64,000 nucleotides of DNA from Powellomyces hirtus (Eukaryota; Chytridiomycota; Chytridiomycetes; Spizellomycetales; Powellomycetaceae): positions 248,001-312,000 of the forward strand of contig JAHLKG010000020.1 of assembly GCA_025526995.1 (NCBI GenBank), in the 5' to 3' direction. Made by a program: the position numbers and the translations under genes. The stretch's first letter is position 1. Each line of letters starts with the position of its first letter. The notes under the pieces are model-generated. The model had not been told where the DNA came from. It did no database searches and saw only the letters and a program-made list of their open reading frames with translations. This document shows positions 22,316 through 32,177 of the stretch, piece by piece.

Positions 22316-24746
22316 CTATCGAACATTGATGATGGAATCATACAATTTTGCTAGTCTCCTGTCGATCTCGACAGTATCTACGTTCGTGCCGGTTTCCCAA
22401 TCAATTTCAGAGCTCTTGCTACTTCTTCGTTCTTTCTTGCGGGCTTTGGCAGCTACGAATTCGGATAAGTGGAAAAATGTTATGAAGAACCCAAGGGATA
22501 CAGAACGGATATGTCGAGGCTACCTTTCCGCGGTTTTGACCCGGTCCCATTGCCTTTGCGATTGTTTCTACTTTGGGACGTATGTGCATCAACTTTCTCT
22601 TTCCTGGCTGGCGGTCGCGCTGCCCGACTTGGGACGGCTATAACACACAAGTTAGGTAAATGGAATGTGTGTTATAGGAACCGTACCCGACCCACCTGGC
22701 GCGCGCCATCGGTCAACTGGAGCAAATCAACATAAATGCTCGTTAGCACAGTTTAATGACTGAGAGAATGCTCAAATTCACGTGTCTAACCTGAGGTTGC
22801 CGTACTGGATGAGTGTAATGAGCGTGGTACTGATCGTTGAGAAGCTAATGAGCGATCCCGACTGCGGGCTCGCCTTTCGTCCATTTTCCGATTCCGCTCT
22901 TGGATGTATCTATTGCGGGATTGTCAGCCTGTAAATAGAAACATGCAGCGAGTCCGACCGAGAGAGCCCTCATCAAGAACGTACTGGGTAGGATCAAAAC
23001 GACGAAAAGAAGATGCACTTGAATCACTGTCGTTGTCAGTTTAAGTTTAGTTCCGGTTGTAAGATCGTGTTGGGAACACGATCGACTTTACCGTGATGAA
23101 ATGGATCGGGGAACGGCTCGCCGGGGAGGCGGTGGTGGAGATTCAAGTAAAGGGCGGGATTTGACGATTTTGTAACCGCTACATGATCGAGCCCTCCGAT
23201 TAATGAGATAACTGGCGGAGACCATTCCAACATTCCGTTGCATACCTGTTGGCGGTGTTGTGACCTTTTCTGGTACTGGACGGTCGCCGGTGAATTGGAG
23301 CGGGCGACTGCTCAGTAGTTTGCAAATGGCGATCGCGCTGATTTATCCTAGATCGACTGCCAGACTGAGTTCGATGAGTTTTATCTCGTGTTTGTCGGGT
23401 CTCTCCTGGCTGAGCATCATCCTACACCTTCCGTTAGCTCAGGACCTTATGCGAGTGAAGGCAGCAGGAGGAGATGAGCAGGCAACTACGCACCAAGAAG
23501 AGCCAGATCAAAGCCTCCAGACGGGACAGATAGTCTTCTATCCGGAAGATGTGCGGAGACTAAAGCGGTAAGAAGTTGGAGTAGAACTATCCTACAAGCC
23601 CAAAAACTCGAGTACTAACATTCTGGATGGCGGGATGTTTTCTACAGAACGATGACAGCTCGTGTTGAATGTCTTTTAGGAATCGTTGCGTCCCAATGCG
23701 AAGGGCATTCAGCTCCTTTGCCAAGTCGCGTTGCGCATGTTTTACAGGTCCCGACGATCTATCAAGCACTTCAGATTTTGCGCATGAAATGAGCATAACT
23801 GATGAGTACACTACGTTGCATTGCGGGCTTCGTGGTTGGGAGTCTTTGTATGCTTGAGTTTGTATTTGAGTTTATCGTTTTCTCGCAGGAGCTACATGTG
23901 ATATTAGATTCGCAGAGAAGATGCATGATTCGGGTCATGTTCACATGTACGCACTGCTGAGATCTCTTTCAGTTGTTTGCTCTTCTCTGTCCGAAGCTCG
24001 GCGTTTTCCTCGGCAAGAGCGTCTTTCTCTGGATCTCGGAGAATCCATCCCTGCCCTCCTTGCCCTCCCTGCACTCCCTGCCCTTCACTCAGCAGCGGTA
24101 AAGGGTAATGCACGCTGATGCCGATGAGCTGTTAGCCTTGAGTTCAACTGTTATCTACTCTTCTCCATATGCTTACCGATCGAATGCAACCGCGTAGGTC
24201 AATATCATGTAAACTTTCTTCCATGATTTGTCACGGTCTGATGGCTGTGATACCGGCTCTGGCCGCGGTCGCTGTGTCGACTTCAGGCTCTCGAGGTCGT
24301 CGGAGGTAAGAAAATCCAGTTGCACAATTTGGCTAGACTACCAGCGCAGAATATGGAATTAGGAGTATGCAGAGGATAAGCATCCTATCGCGTCAACGAT
24401 ACCTTTCGAAGAGAGGACAACAGCATTTCAACAAACACTGAAAAGCGTTTGAAATTTCCAGTTTTCTTTGTTATGTCCTCCAAGACTATACAAGAATTTC
24501 TCATTAACACCTTGCCAGTGCTATTCGCAAGTACTTTGCTATCACATTCGGACCTGCTGGCGTGAACGTTGCCTGCCATACTTCTGGCGTGTGGCTGCAT
24601 TCCAGCTTGACGTTGAGTCTAGACCCTCGTTCTCTTTCTTCCGCGCTGACATTCCCAGAGACTGTCAATCTGCACGCTCGATTCTTCAGCTGTATTCCAA
24701 CGCTCTCCGTGAATGCCCCCAATGACTCGGCATCTGGAGGGTCCAT
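22316..24746 (-). CDS. CCDC61: CCDC61/VFL3 homologue, basal-body coiled-coil protein
   Basis: CCDC61 (VFL3 in Chlamydomonas) has an XRCC4/SAS-6-like head and a coiled coil, and positions basal bodies and their rootlets. Exons read by eye: an opening exon from 24746 with RACRLTVSG and HTPEVWQATFTPA; then LEDITKKTGNFKRFSVFVEM, nearly identical to the family's EDLT-KTGNFK motif; then TSDDLESLK and KVYMILTYAVAFDR; then HYPLPLL, the family's IHYPLPL motif. A coiled coil follows (ALAEENAELRTEKSKQLKEI, then AQRDLAKELNALRIGTQRFL), then basic RS-like disordered exons. The last exon ends EIDRRLAKLYDSIINVR. About ten short exons. The head motifs are diagnostic; the middle exons are less certain. The start is 107 bases from the EED gene, divergent. 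Implies a flagellated fungus. Confidence 0.88.
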
Positions 24747-24853
24747 TTCGTCCGTGATCTACGAAAGTTTTGTCCGAACGCGTCTGAACCGCGATTTTAC
24801 TCGCGGCGCTTCTCGCCATTCTCCCGCCATTTCCCTCGCACAAGACCGTAATA

Positions 24854-26609
24854 ATGAAACGTACTCGAGACGAGACCCCGCAAATCGGCGAAGACCAATC
24901 TATTCCTGGCTCGCCTTGTAGTTCTGTAGGGACGCAAACGGTCAAGGCTTTGAAGTTCGACCGCAATGAATTGCCGGAGATCTCCAAGGAAGATGCATTC
25001 CGCACCTTCCGACTCCGACGCATTGTGCGAGAAAATCACGGGGGTTCCATCAACAGCTGCTCCTTCTTCAACGTGCGTAAAGATAGAAATGCGGGAGATG
25101 CGAGCAATATCATGGCCACTGTTGGCGCAGCGCAGGTACCGAACGATGCCAACCGGACTCGACCTGTGAGTTCAAGTCCCGACTGAAACCCACAAACGAT
25201 ACCTGCAGGTCAACTTCTACGACAATGAGCACTGCGGGGATCACCTGGACATCATGTCACACTTTGTCGTTGGAGGGTCTGGATACCCAAAAGGCGAGAC
25301 CGAGCGGCCCACGGAGGTAGGAAGGGTTCAGACGGGATGGAGACGGGCAGAGTGTTAATGCTATGGATGGTCTTTCCAGGAACTCAAAACTGCTGCTTGG
25401 ATGACAAGCGAAGATGACCTGGTCCTGGCCGTAGCTGGTTCTGCCGGAAACATACATCTGCTCAGCCTCACACAGTCTAAAGAACTTTCATGTTGGGAGG
25501 CCCATCCTGGTAAGTTCGCTCATTACTTTGACCCGCGATTCCCAGTGTCTCATTCATGAGGCACACAGAGGGAATAAGTCATCTGGAAGCGCATCCTTCA
25601 GACCCCAACCTACTTCTTTCCGTTGGAAGCGGCTATCGTGTTCGGTTATGGCATGTCGATACGAAGAAGCCTCTCTGCGAGTACCATGTCAAAGCTGCGT
25701 CCGCGGTAAGACCCTGTTTGATGCTATGTTGATTGATCTTCAAGCTGAGTGGATCGCTGTAGGCGTTTCACCCGAACGGCCGATCATTCTTGACAACCGG
25801 CATCAAAGGCCTTGTGCATGACTGGGAGGTGCCAGAGGAGTACATCGGAATGTCTGATGACGAAGCCCTGAAAGTTGAGGAGCGGATAGTTGGCGGACAC
25901 GCCGGCGGTGATTACACATCGTCGAAAGAAACGAAACCCCGTTGTCAGGCGGGCCCATATACGTTTCATACCCAGCGGATTGGTGAGTTGTGTGAGAGAG
26001 TGCGCCGTGAATGAATCGACTTTGACGAGTCATTGCAGATTGTATAAGATATGTGGAGGACAGGGTCCTATCAAAGTCTACTGACGGAAAAATCGTATTT
26101 TGGGACCCAAGCACGGAAGAGGTGAATATGGTATATATGCCACATTCGCAATCCTAGTCTGGTCCTCATCATATGGAAGATTGTCCACAGCTTCCATGTC
26201 AAGGGTAGCAACAACAATAACAGTTGTAGCTTTGACGTCAGGTGCGTTTCTTCCTCAGATGTGCGCTGTAAGCAGTTATGTCCTGAATCAAAGAAATATC
26301 TAGCTCTTGTCGGAATTACTTCTGCGTTGGCAACAACTCCGGGGATGTATTCATCTATAGCCTTCTCAATGGCCACCTGATTACGGTTCTGGAGCATCCC
26401 AGATCCACCAAGGCCGTACGGAGCTGTGCCTTCACTAAAGACGATCGGTATGTGCTATCTGAAACCCGAGTTCAGCGGCAGTAGCTTCATCTCATTCGCT
26501 TTGCAGGAATGTTGTGTATGTTGGAGACGACGCTCTGATATGGAGATTCGATCATATCGATGAGGAAATCATCCAGGAATGGGACGGAGAGGACTCGGAG
26601 GAAGTGTAG
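24854..26609 (+). CDS. EED: EED/ESC-type WD40 protein, PRC2 core subunit
   Basis: EED is the WD40 subunit of Polycomb repressive complex 2 that binds H3K27me3 and stimulates the SET methyltransferase. The protein opens MKRTRDETPQ (basic tail), then RLRRIVRENHGGSINSCSFF, MATVGAAQ/VNFYDNE across an intron, LVLAVAGSAGNIHLLSL, SHLEAHPSDPNLLLSVGSG with VRLWHVDT, FHPNGRSFLTTGIKGLVHDW, then DCIRYVEDRVLSKSTDGKIV with FWDP, and finally VVYVGDDALIWRFDH. This order and the motifs HP-DPNLLLSV and DC-R-----LSKS match EED rather than generic WD40 proteins. About nine exons. The apparent GTGCGT donor at 25074 is not used, because the sequence after it matches the family. No other PRC2 subunit is in the window; the neighbouring SET-MYND protein is of a different type. 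Confidence 0.9.
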
Positions 26610-26837
26610 TTGAGCTCAAAACAATATTCACGATGTCATTACCAACTATGACATGTTTGCAAAACGACAATATGATACGATGTTTGTGTTAGGTAGAACT
26701 TCGGTAGAACGCCGGCCTCATCACTCAGTACTCGATTTCACTTAATAGGCATAATCAAGGTCGTGGTTATGACATTAGCTAATGGAGATGCCCGAGGAAC
26801 CACCAGGCATCGTGAGTGTCGATATAAAGCGTCTATA

Positions 26838-27098
26838 ATGTCGGACTTTCCGTCATACTCTCCCGCTCTGCCGCCCACTTCCGCCGTCGAGGCCAGCACA
26901 TCCGACGCGAACCAGGACGTATCCAGCTCAAACCCTCTCCACGAGCAGTCACAGTCAGTGTTCACCCAACCGCAAATGGACGCCGATAGCCATCTAAAGA
27001 AGCAAAATGTCTATGTCGTATCCGCCTACGTTTCCGAAACTGGTGGGCCGGACAGTGATCGTGGAGATTGTTGGTTTTGGTGTTGTTTTTGTGCGTAG
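26838..27098 (+). CDS. small protein with Cys/aromatic C-terminus
   Basis: Small ORF of 86 residues starting MSDFPSYSPALPPTS. The body is polar, Ser/Pro/Gln-rich and disordered. A short KKQNVYVVSAYVSETGG segment follows, and the protein ends in a tight cluster (DCWFWCCFCA). A polar body with a terminal Cys/aromatic cluster resembles CYSTM-type small tail-anchored or palmitoylated proteins, but no family match is claimed. The final bases could instead be an intron (GTGGAG...TGCGTAG), which would remove the cluster. It lies 3' of the EED gene on the same strand. Confidence 0.4.
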   Translation: MSDFPSYSPALPPTSAVEASTSDANQDVSSSNPLHEQSQSVFTQPQMDADSHLKKQNVYVVSAYVSETGGPDSDRGDCWFWCCFCA

Positions 27099-28785
27099 TG
27101 TGTATATCAGATATTGATCAAACTAGACTTGTTTACTGAGACCTTAAACTGCTGTATCCCTGTTGTTGTTTTGTGAACAATGATATGGCATTCTTGGCCC
27201 AAGCAAAGGCTTGTGTCCAGACTACATTATACAAACACAACGACAAATTTGGGGGAGGGGGGGTGGGGGGTTGCTTGGAACCGGTATAGTCTCAACATAT
27301 TCTACATCGTACTTTGAACCGGGAAGAGCTGGAATAACGAGGGTTGGCGCAGACATCAAACCGGCGACGATCTAGACGACAAAATGCGATAACGATGCTA
27401 TTTTTATATTACTAATATACCAGTATGAATACGGAAAGAAAAGAAAGAAACATGTTATGTGGGTGGACCCCCTGGTATGCTGATAGCCCATATGCACTGC
27501 CGCTACCTGCACATTGCACAACGCCAAAAAAAAGAATGATGTAGAGAACATACGCCTGTCAATTTCATGACGCCAACGTTCCCGCGTCGCCCTGTCACCG
27601 GGTTCTCTCGCAGAAGAGGATAGAGGGGCAGGGGCATTGTCACGCGTGCATCTGATGACCTGGTCGTCCTCCGCGACTCCCTCTGTCATAACAACATCGT
27701 GCGTTAGACAAGACCATATGAAAGGGCAATGTTTGGAACCCATACATCTTGAGTTCTGCCGGCAAAGGTTCGCTGGCGCACATCCCAAACAATCCAAGAT
27801 CCTCTCGCCTCTGGCCTGCATCAAATGGGCGCACACCGTGTGAAGATGTTGTTGGCGTCTCAAAACAGAACCCCGCCCTGGTGCGCCCGCTGCACTACCC
27901 TCGCGATCGACGGACTGCGCACTGGTAGACTCTCGTCGAAGAAGATAACCGCGGCCACGTCCGCTCTGATCAGAGCAGCGGTCAAGCGGCGCGGGTCATC
28001 AAACAATCCCCGGGCATGTGTTCGAACGGCTTGAGAACCGCATACTTGCAATGTCCGGACTGTAGCTGTTCCACACTGCTGAAGAAGCAGTCATTCAAGC
28101 CGGGAAGATATCTGGATTCTATAGTGCCTTCTGCGATGGAGTTGGTCATGCCTCTTTATGTACTATTCACCGTCATATCCTGAGGTTTGCAGTTGCGATC
28201 ACGTTGCAGAACCATTTGAACAAGATCGTTTGCCAATTGCGCCTGGCGTTGGTTCCGGAACGACGAGCCGGTTCATGAACCCTCTTCTTCCAGCTTTGGT
28301 AAGAACAACGGCGTACCCGCTATTGAGGCCGGGAGAAGGCCCTCGCGCGGTCATCTCTTGTTGTTCAGAGAGGCGGGGATGATTGGGGACGGCAAGGCAC
28401 AAGAGCTTTGTGACCGTACGGAACATAGACTAGATCGGACAGAAGAGTGGTCATCACCGCCGTATCTAATAGACGTTTGTAAAATCAAAATTGATAAACG
28501 CTGCGTCAAGTGTGGAGGGCGCAGTTGCTTTCGATCGCCCGATCCCAGGATCCGCTCAGAGATGGAATGTAGAGGCTCGCGAAGATTTTGTAATTGAACA
28601 TGTACCCTGCCTCCTCGATCTACGTTGATTAAATATCGAAACATTCCAACACGGTCTCTGATGGTATCGCCTGAGTGGGAATCACCCAGTCTGCATCCAT
28701 TATCGCCCATCGCGCAGACCGAAGTGGACCAATGCTTCATTGCTTCTTCTGCGAGTGCGACAATCGTTCTTTGCGTTAAGATCGA
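27099..28785. other. 1.7 kb without a confident gene; protein-like fragments on both strands
   Basis: It starts with a G-rich tract (27251-27270). Between about 27560 and 28340 GC content rises and several short reading frames look protein-like yet are interrupted by stops. Minus-strand 28051-27860 reads LFDDPRRLTAALIRADVAAV. Plus-strand 28063-28270 includes LFHTAEEAVIQAGKISGF and ITLQNHLNKIVCQLRLALVP. No splice model joins them. It may be a decayed gene or chance GC-rich reading frames. No known transposon domain was seen. Confidence 0.4.
27251..27270 (+). other. G-rich tract, potential G-quadruplex
   Basis: Twenty bases made of G5, A, G7, T, G6. The seven-G run can be divided to give four G-tracts with one-base loops, a classic intramolecular quadruplex pattern on the plus strand. 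It lies about 150 bases past the end of the small Cys-tailed ORF. Confidence 0.7.
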
Positions 28786-29481
28786 TCAGTCATTCAAAGA
28801 TGACGGCATAAGCGCTGGCCCACGTAGCCCAGAGCCATAGGACTCAGCAGGAAACAGTAAATTGCCGTTCAAAAGCCTCGTAATACCTTGCATACTCTTC
28901 AAATTATGAAGATCCTTGAGCATGTTGAAGCTACATCCCATGGAGGGGCAGGGGCGATACCGCGTATTCAAACTTACTGCTTCCATTAGTAGTCGGTTGG
29001 ATACCCTTTGAATATGCAGTAGGACTCTCAACGCTACAGCAGTGCCAACACATATATAGGAGCGTAGCAACCTAGCAACGGAACATGCGAACGCCGGGTG
29101 GTTTGCAATGTATGGTGTCTTCCGCAGTGTTCTACTGAAGGCTCCTGTTATTGAGAGGATAAAGGCACCGCCCAAAACTCGGGACATGCTGAAAGCGACA
29201 CATAACCGCTGAGGTGAAAATGTTTGGATGCGCATGCGCGAAGCAGGAGGAAAGAATGTATCTGCCGAGATTTCACGCAACTTTGCTTTTATAGTCTTGT
29301 CAACCATAGCCAATCGGTGGGCTTTTTGCAATCCCTGCCTTTGTTTCATGATAACATCCTTTGCTACTGGAACTGCGTCGTGTAGGTATTCGCCCAGTCC
29401 AGGAGCCTTCCCAACTTTTGTCGATTCCTCGGAAACGCAACCGCTCACGTCCAGGCAGAGCAGGCCGGGTTTGTCAGTCAT
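28786..29481 (-). CDS. hypothetical protein with two possible membrane segments
   Basis: Uninterrupted ORF of 231 codons, unrecognised. The first 90 residues are charged and look soluble (VAKDVIMKQRQGLQKAHRLA, IKAKLREISADTFFPP). Two hydrophobic stretches follow near residues 100-115 (VLGGAFILSITGAF) and 135-160 (VARLLRSYICVGTAVALRVLL). The end is less protein-like; a GTAAGT donor near 28979 suggests the true 3' end is spliced. A TTTCAG acceptor just before the first hydrophobic stretch suggests another intron. The exon structure is therefore uncertain. It is divergent from the NSUN-type gene. Confidence 0.4.
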   Translation of the reverse strand: MTDKPGLLCLDVSGCVSEESTKVGKAPGLGEYLHDAVPVAKDVIMKQRQGLQKAHRLAMVDKTIKAKLREISADTFFPPASRMRIQTFSPQRLCVAFSMSRVLGGAFILSITGAFSRTLRKTPYIANHPAFACSVARLLRSYICVGTAVALRVLLHIQRVSNRLLMEAVSLNTRYRPCPSMGCSFNMLKDLHNLKSMQGITRLLNGNLLFPAESYGSGLRGPALMPSSLND

Positions 29482-29852
29482 CCCAAAAGTAGAGGTCGAT
29501 AAGAGCTCCAGTGCTTCAGATACACCTTTGCCTTGCCTGCCGAATAGGGAAGACGCATGTGCTTCGCAACGTGGCTCAAGAGCTTTTTATTCCACGGCGG
29601 TGCAGTTCAGCCGTCGAGTGCTTTCGGCCTTCATGATACAAGTAGAAGTTCAAACCTTTCAGAATATTCTAAACTGTGGTCCACGAAACGGAAAGGAGGG
29701 TTCGGAGTACACAGCGCAAAACTTGAATTCTTCTGTTACACGCGCTAGCTCTATGGCAACAGACTGACGAACAAACAGTGCGCAAGTTGGGCGAGCAATG
29801 CTTTACAAAAATGGCAAGGTGCACAAGCAAAAAGCAGTAACACAGTTGTAAC
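29482..29852. promoter_or_regulatory. upstream region of the NSUN-type methyltransferase
   Basis: The stretch between the minus-strand membrane ORF and the methyltransferase start. It holds no supported coding sequence and should contain the promoter of the plus-strand gene. No motif is claimed. Confidence 0.4.
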
Positions 29853-30935
29853 ATGTCCGCTATAGCTCGAGCTCGAGCATCGCTGAGTCCACTCTTCGAT
29901 CATCTCTCCTCGTTTCTTACTCCTACTGAGCTGCACCAGCTGGCCCATGCCTATACCGCTCCGAGGAACACAACGTTTCGACTCAACACGCTAAAACTCG
30001 CCAGACAGGGCGTATCCCGCAACAAAACCAGCACGTCCCCGGAGAAAGCCGAGGTCCTTGCGAAGATACAAGCAGCTCTCAATGAGACAAAGAAACGACC
30101 GACTCCTCGAGTTCGGGCATGCCCATGGTCGCCCAACGCGTTCAAGGTCTCGCATCCAGGGATTGCCGTGAGGCATTTGGCAGGTCTCGGTGTGCACAAG
30201 GAAGGGAAGATACATTTCCAGTCGTGGAGCTCAATTCTGGCTCCGCTTTGTTTGGGCGCGCAACCGGGTTGGAGGGTGCTGGATATGTGTGCCGCACCGG
30301 GCGGAAAGTCTATGATGCTGGCAGAGGACATACTCGGCAAAGGACTCATCGTTTGCAACGAGCTGGATCCGGCCCGCGCAAAGCGGCTACAAAAGAATAT
30401 TGATACTTTGCTTCCTGCTTCGATGAAGGACCTTGTGCACGTTCTGGTCTCCGATGGCAGGAAGCTTTCCGCGGATCGCGAACTGTTTGGGGGACAGCTG
30501 TTTGATGCCATATTGTTGGATGCGCCGTGCAGTGGAGAAGGCATCATAGCCATGTCAGAGCCGGCGAGCTACAAGAATTGGTCCTTGGCCTGGGTGCAGC
30601 GACATGCGCGGCTGCAAGGCCAACTCATCGCTGCTAGTCACCCGCTTCTGAAGAAAGGCGGCTATCTGACGTACTCCACATGCACATTGTCCGTTGAGGA
30701 GAATGAGTTGGTCGTGCATGAGTTTCTCAAACGGCATCCCGACATGGAGGTGGTCGAGCTAGCCATGCCTCTGTTTTCCGAACCGGATTGGTCGTCCAGG
30801 GTTTCAAATTTTGGGACAGGCTTGTCAAATCATCTGGGAACCAAGTTCATTGATGATATGAGCAAGGCGTTACGGGTGTTTCCTACGGAGGAGTATGAAG
30901 GATTCTTTGTGATCAGGATGAGAAAGAGGATGTGA
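29853..30935 (+). CDS. RsmB/NOP2/Sun-family RNA (cytosine-5) methyltransferase
   Basis: Intronless gene of 360 residues. The family methylates C5 of cytosine in rRNA or tRNA with S-adenosylmethionine, using two cysteines. An N-terminal FRLNTLK element precedes the Rossmann methyltransferase fold. Visible motifs: I LDMCAAPGGKS (SAM binding), acidic ribose binder CNELDP, IV LLDAPCSGEG (release cysteine), and VI YLTYSTCTLSVEENE (catalytic cysteine), then an EGFFVIRM end strand. There is no PUA domain and no long N-terminal extension as in Nop2 or NSUN2. The compact layout resembles bacterial RsmB/RsmF and the organellar NSUN3/4 type. The N-terminus SAIARARASLS is basic and could be a mitochondrial signal. 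Target RNA unknown. Convergent with ARL2. Confidence 0.9.
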   Translation: MSAIARARASLSPLFDHLSSFLTPTELHQLAHAYTAPRNTTFRLNTLKLARQGVSRNKTSTSPEKAEVLAKIQAALNETKKRPTPRVRACPWSPNAFKVSHPGIAVRHLAGLGVHKEGKIHFQSWSSILAPLCLGAQPGWRVLDMCAAPGGKSMMLAEDILGKGLIVCNELDPARAKRLQKNIDTLLPASMKDLVHVLVSDGRKLSADRELFGGQLFDAILLDAPCSGEGIIAMSEPASYKNWSLAWVQRHARLQGQLIAASHPLLKKGGYLTYSTCTLSVEENELVVHEFLKRHPDMEVVELAMPLFSEPDWSSRVSNFGTGLSNHLGTKFIDDMSKALRVFPTEEYEGFFVIRMRKRM

Positions 30936-31224
30936 AGGTCAATCGGTTCGATTGCTGGGATTCCTTTTTTGGCATATAGAAGGTAGGCGATGGAAGTTGT
31001 TCAATCCTGCGCTGGATAGAGAGCTAGTTGATCACCGCATAAACATGTCAACCTAGCTGATGGTGCCTGACGAAGTTGAGGACGATATACATAATTTATT
31101 ACAGGCGCTCCAAGGGCGCCGTTCTTTCGTGTTTGTCTTTCCGAGACAACCACTGTCTGGATAATTAAATGCTACCTGCTGAACATCGCTGTCCAAAAAC
31201 TCTTCAGTGAAATCCATCAAATCC

Positions 31225-32050
31225 TCAATTTAACATATATATCCGTTTTGAGATATCCGTCACGACCCAGTCCATCCCTTTCAGAAGATTCTCGCCTGTG
31301 ACAGCACTGCAACCAACAATCTGCCAATGGTGCGTTTGTATAGTCTTCAGATCCAATAACTGCGGATATGGAAAAGTTAGCTGACTTGTGACGACCCCAC
31401 ATGACGGCCAACACGCACGCACCTCAGCGATCTCCTCTGAAGACAGAGCTCCTGGAAGATCTTGCTTGTTTGCAAAGATCAGAAGGGAAGCGCCAGATAG
31501 TCTCTACGGGTACATAAGAGCAGCATCAGACTCAAGCTCATAGCAGGTGGCAACGAGGTCTGGGTGTACCTCTTCTGTCAACAATCCGTGCAACTCTAGT
31601 TTACAGTCCGCATAGCGATCAGGCCTGTCGGCGCTGTCCACCACCCATACAAGTCCATCCGTTTGCTCGAAATAATTCCGCCAGTACGACCGAATGGACT
31701 TTTGGCCACCAACGTCCCAAATATTCAGTTTATATCTGGAGAGCGATACCTTCAGAGATAAGAAAAACGATCGTGGGACCAAAGGCATAGCTAGAGACGG
31801 ACCCATTGTATGCCAGTGTTTTGATGTTGAATCCCAGAGTCGGTGATATGCTCGAAATATCTTCGCCATTGATTCTTTTCAGAATGGTCGTTTTGCCAGC
31901 ATTATCCAGTCCCCTTTGTTCACAAAGCTGTGTGAGTACCGGTAGTGAATGTACAAGACAAGATATCTCAGCAGCAAACACTTACAAGATTAAGAGCCGA
32001 ATCTCCTTCTCCTTCTGCTTCAGCTTCTTGAGAACCGTGAGAAGGCCCAT
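31225..32050 (-). CDS. ARL2: ARL2, ADP-ribosylation factor-like GTPase
   Basis: Small GTPase that regulates tubulin-cofactor D and hence alpha/beta-tubulin assembly, and also mitochondrial and ciliary lipid-protein traffic. Exon 1 starts at 32050 ([20 protein letters not shown]). Later exons carry the P-loop [12 protein letters not shown], switch [12 protein letters not shown], switch [22 protein letters not shown], guanine motif [13 protein letters not shown] and [14 protein letters not shown]. The match to metazoan ARL2 is very close and the size (about 184 residues) fits. Five exons. It is head-to-head with VPS52, 127 bases between start codons. Confidence 0.96.
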
Positions 32051-32177
32051 CCCGGCAAGGGATCTGGGAAACTTCCAAGAGAATACTTGCAGGAATTTGG
32101 ATTGAGCAACGGGACGCGTACGCGCTTGCCAGCTGGCGCTTGTCGAGGCCATTTGGCTCGCATTCTGGCACTACGAC

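Noticed and set aside
25074..25135. GTGCGT donor in the EED gene as an intron start
   Set aside because: The following codons align with the EED ATVGS block, so this is exon; the intron starts at the later GTACCG.
30940..30966. GGTTCGATTGC string as a tRNA T-loop
   Set aside because: No matching acceptor or anticodon stem could be drawn around it.
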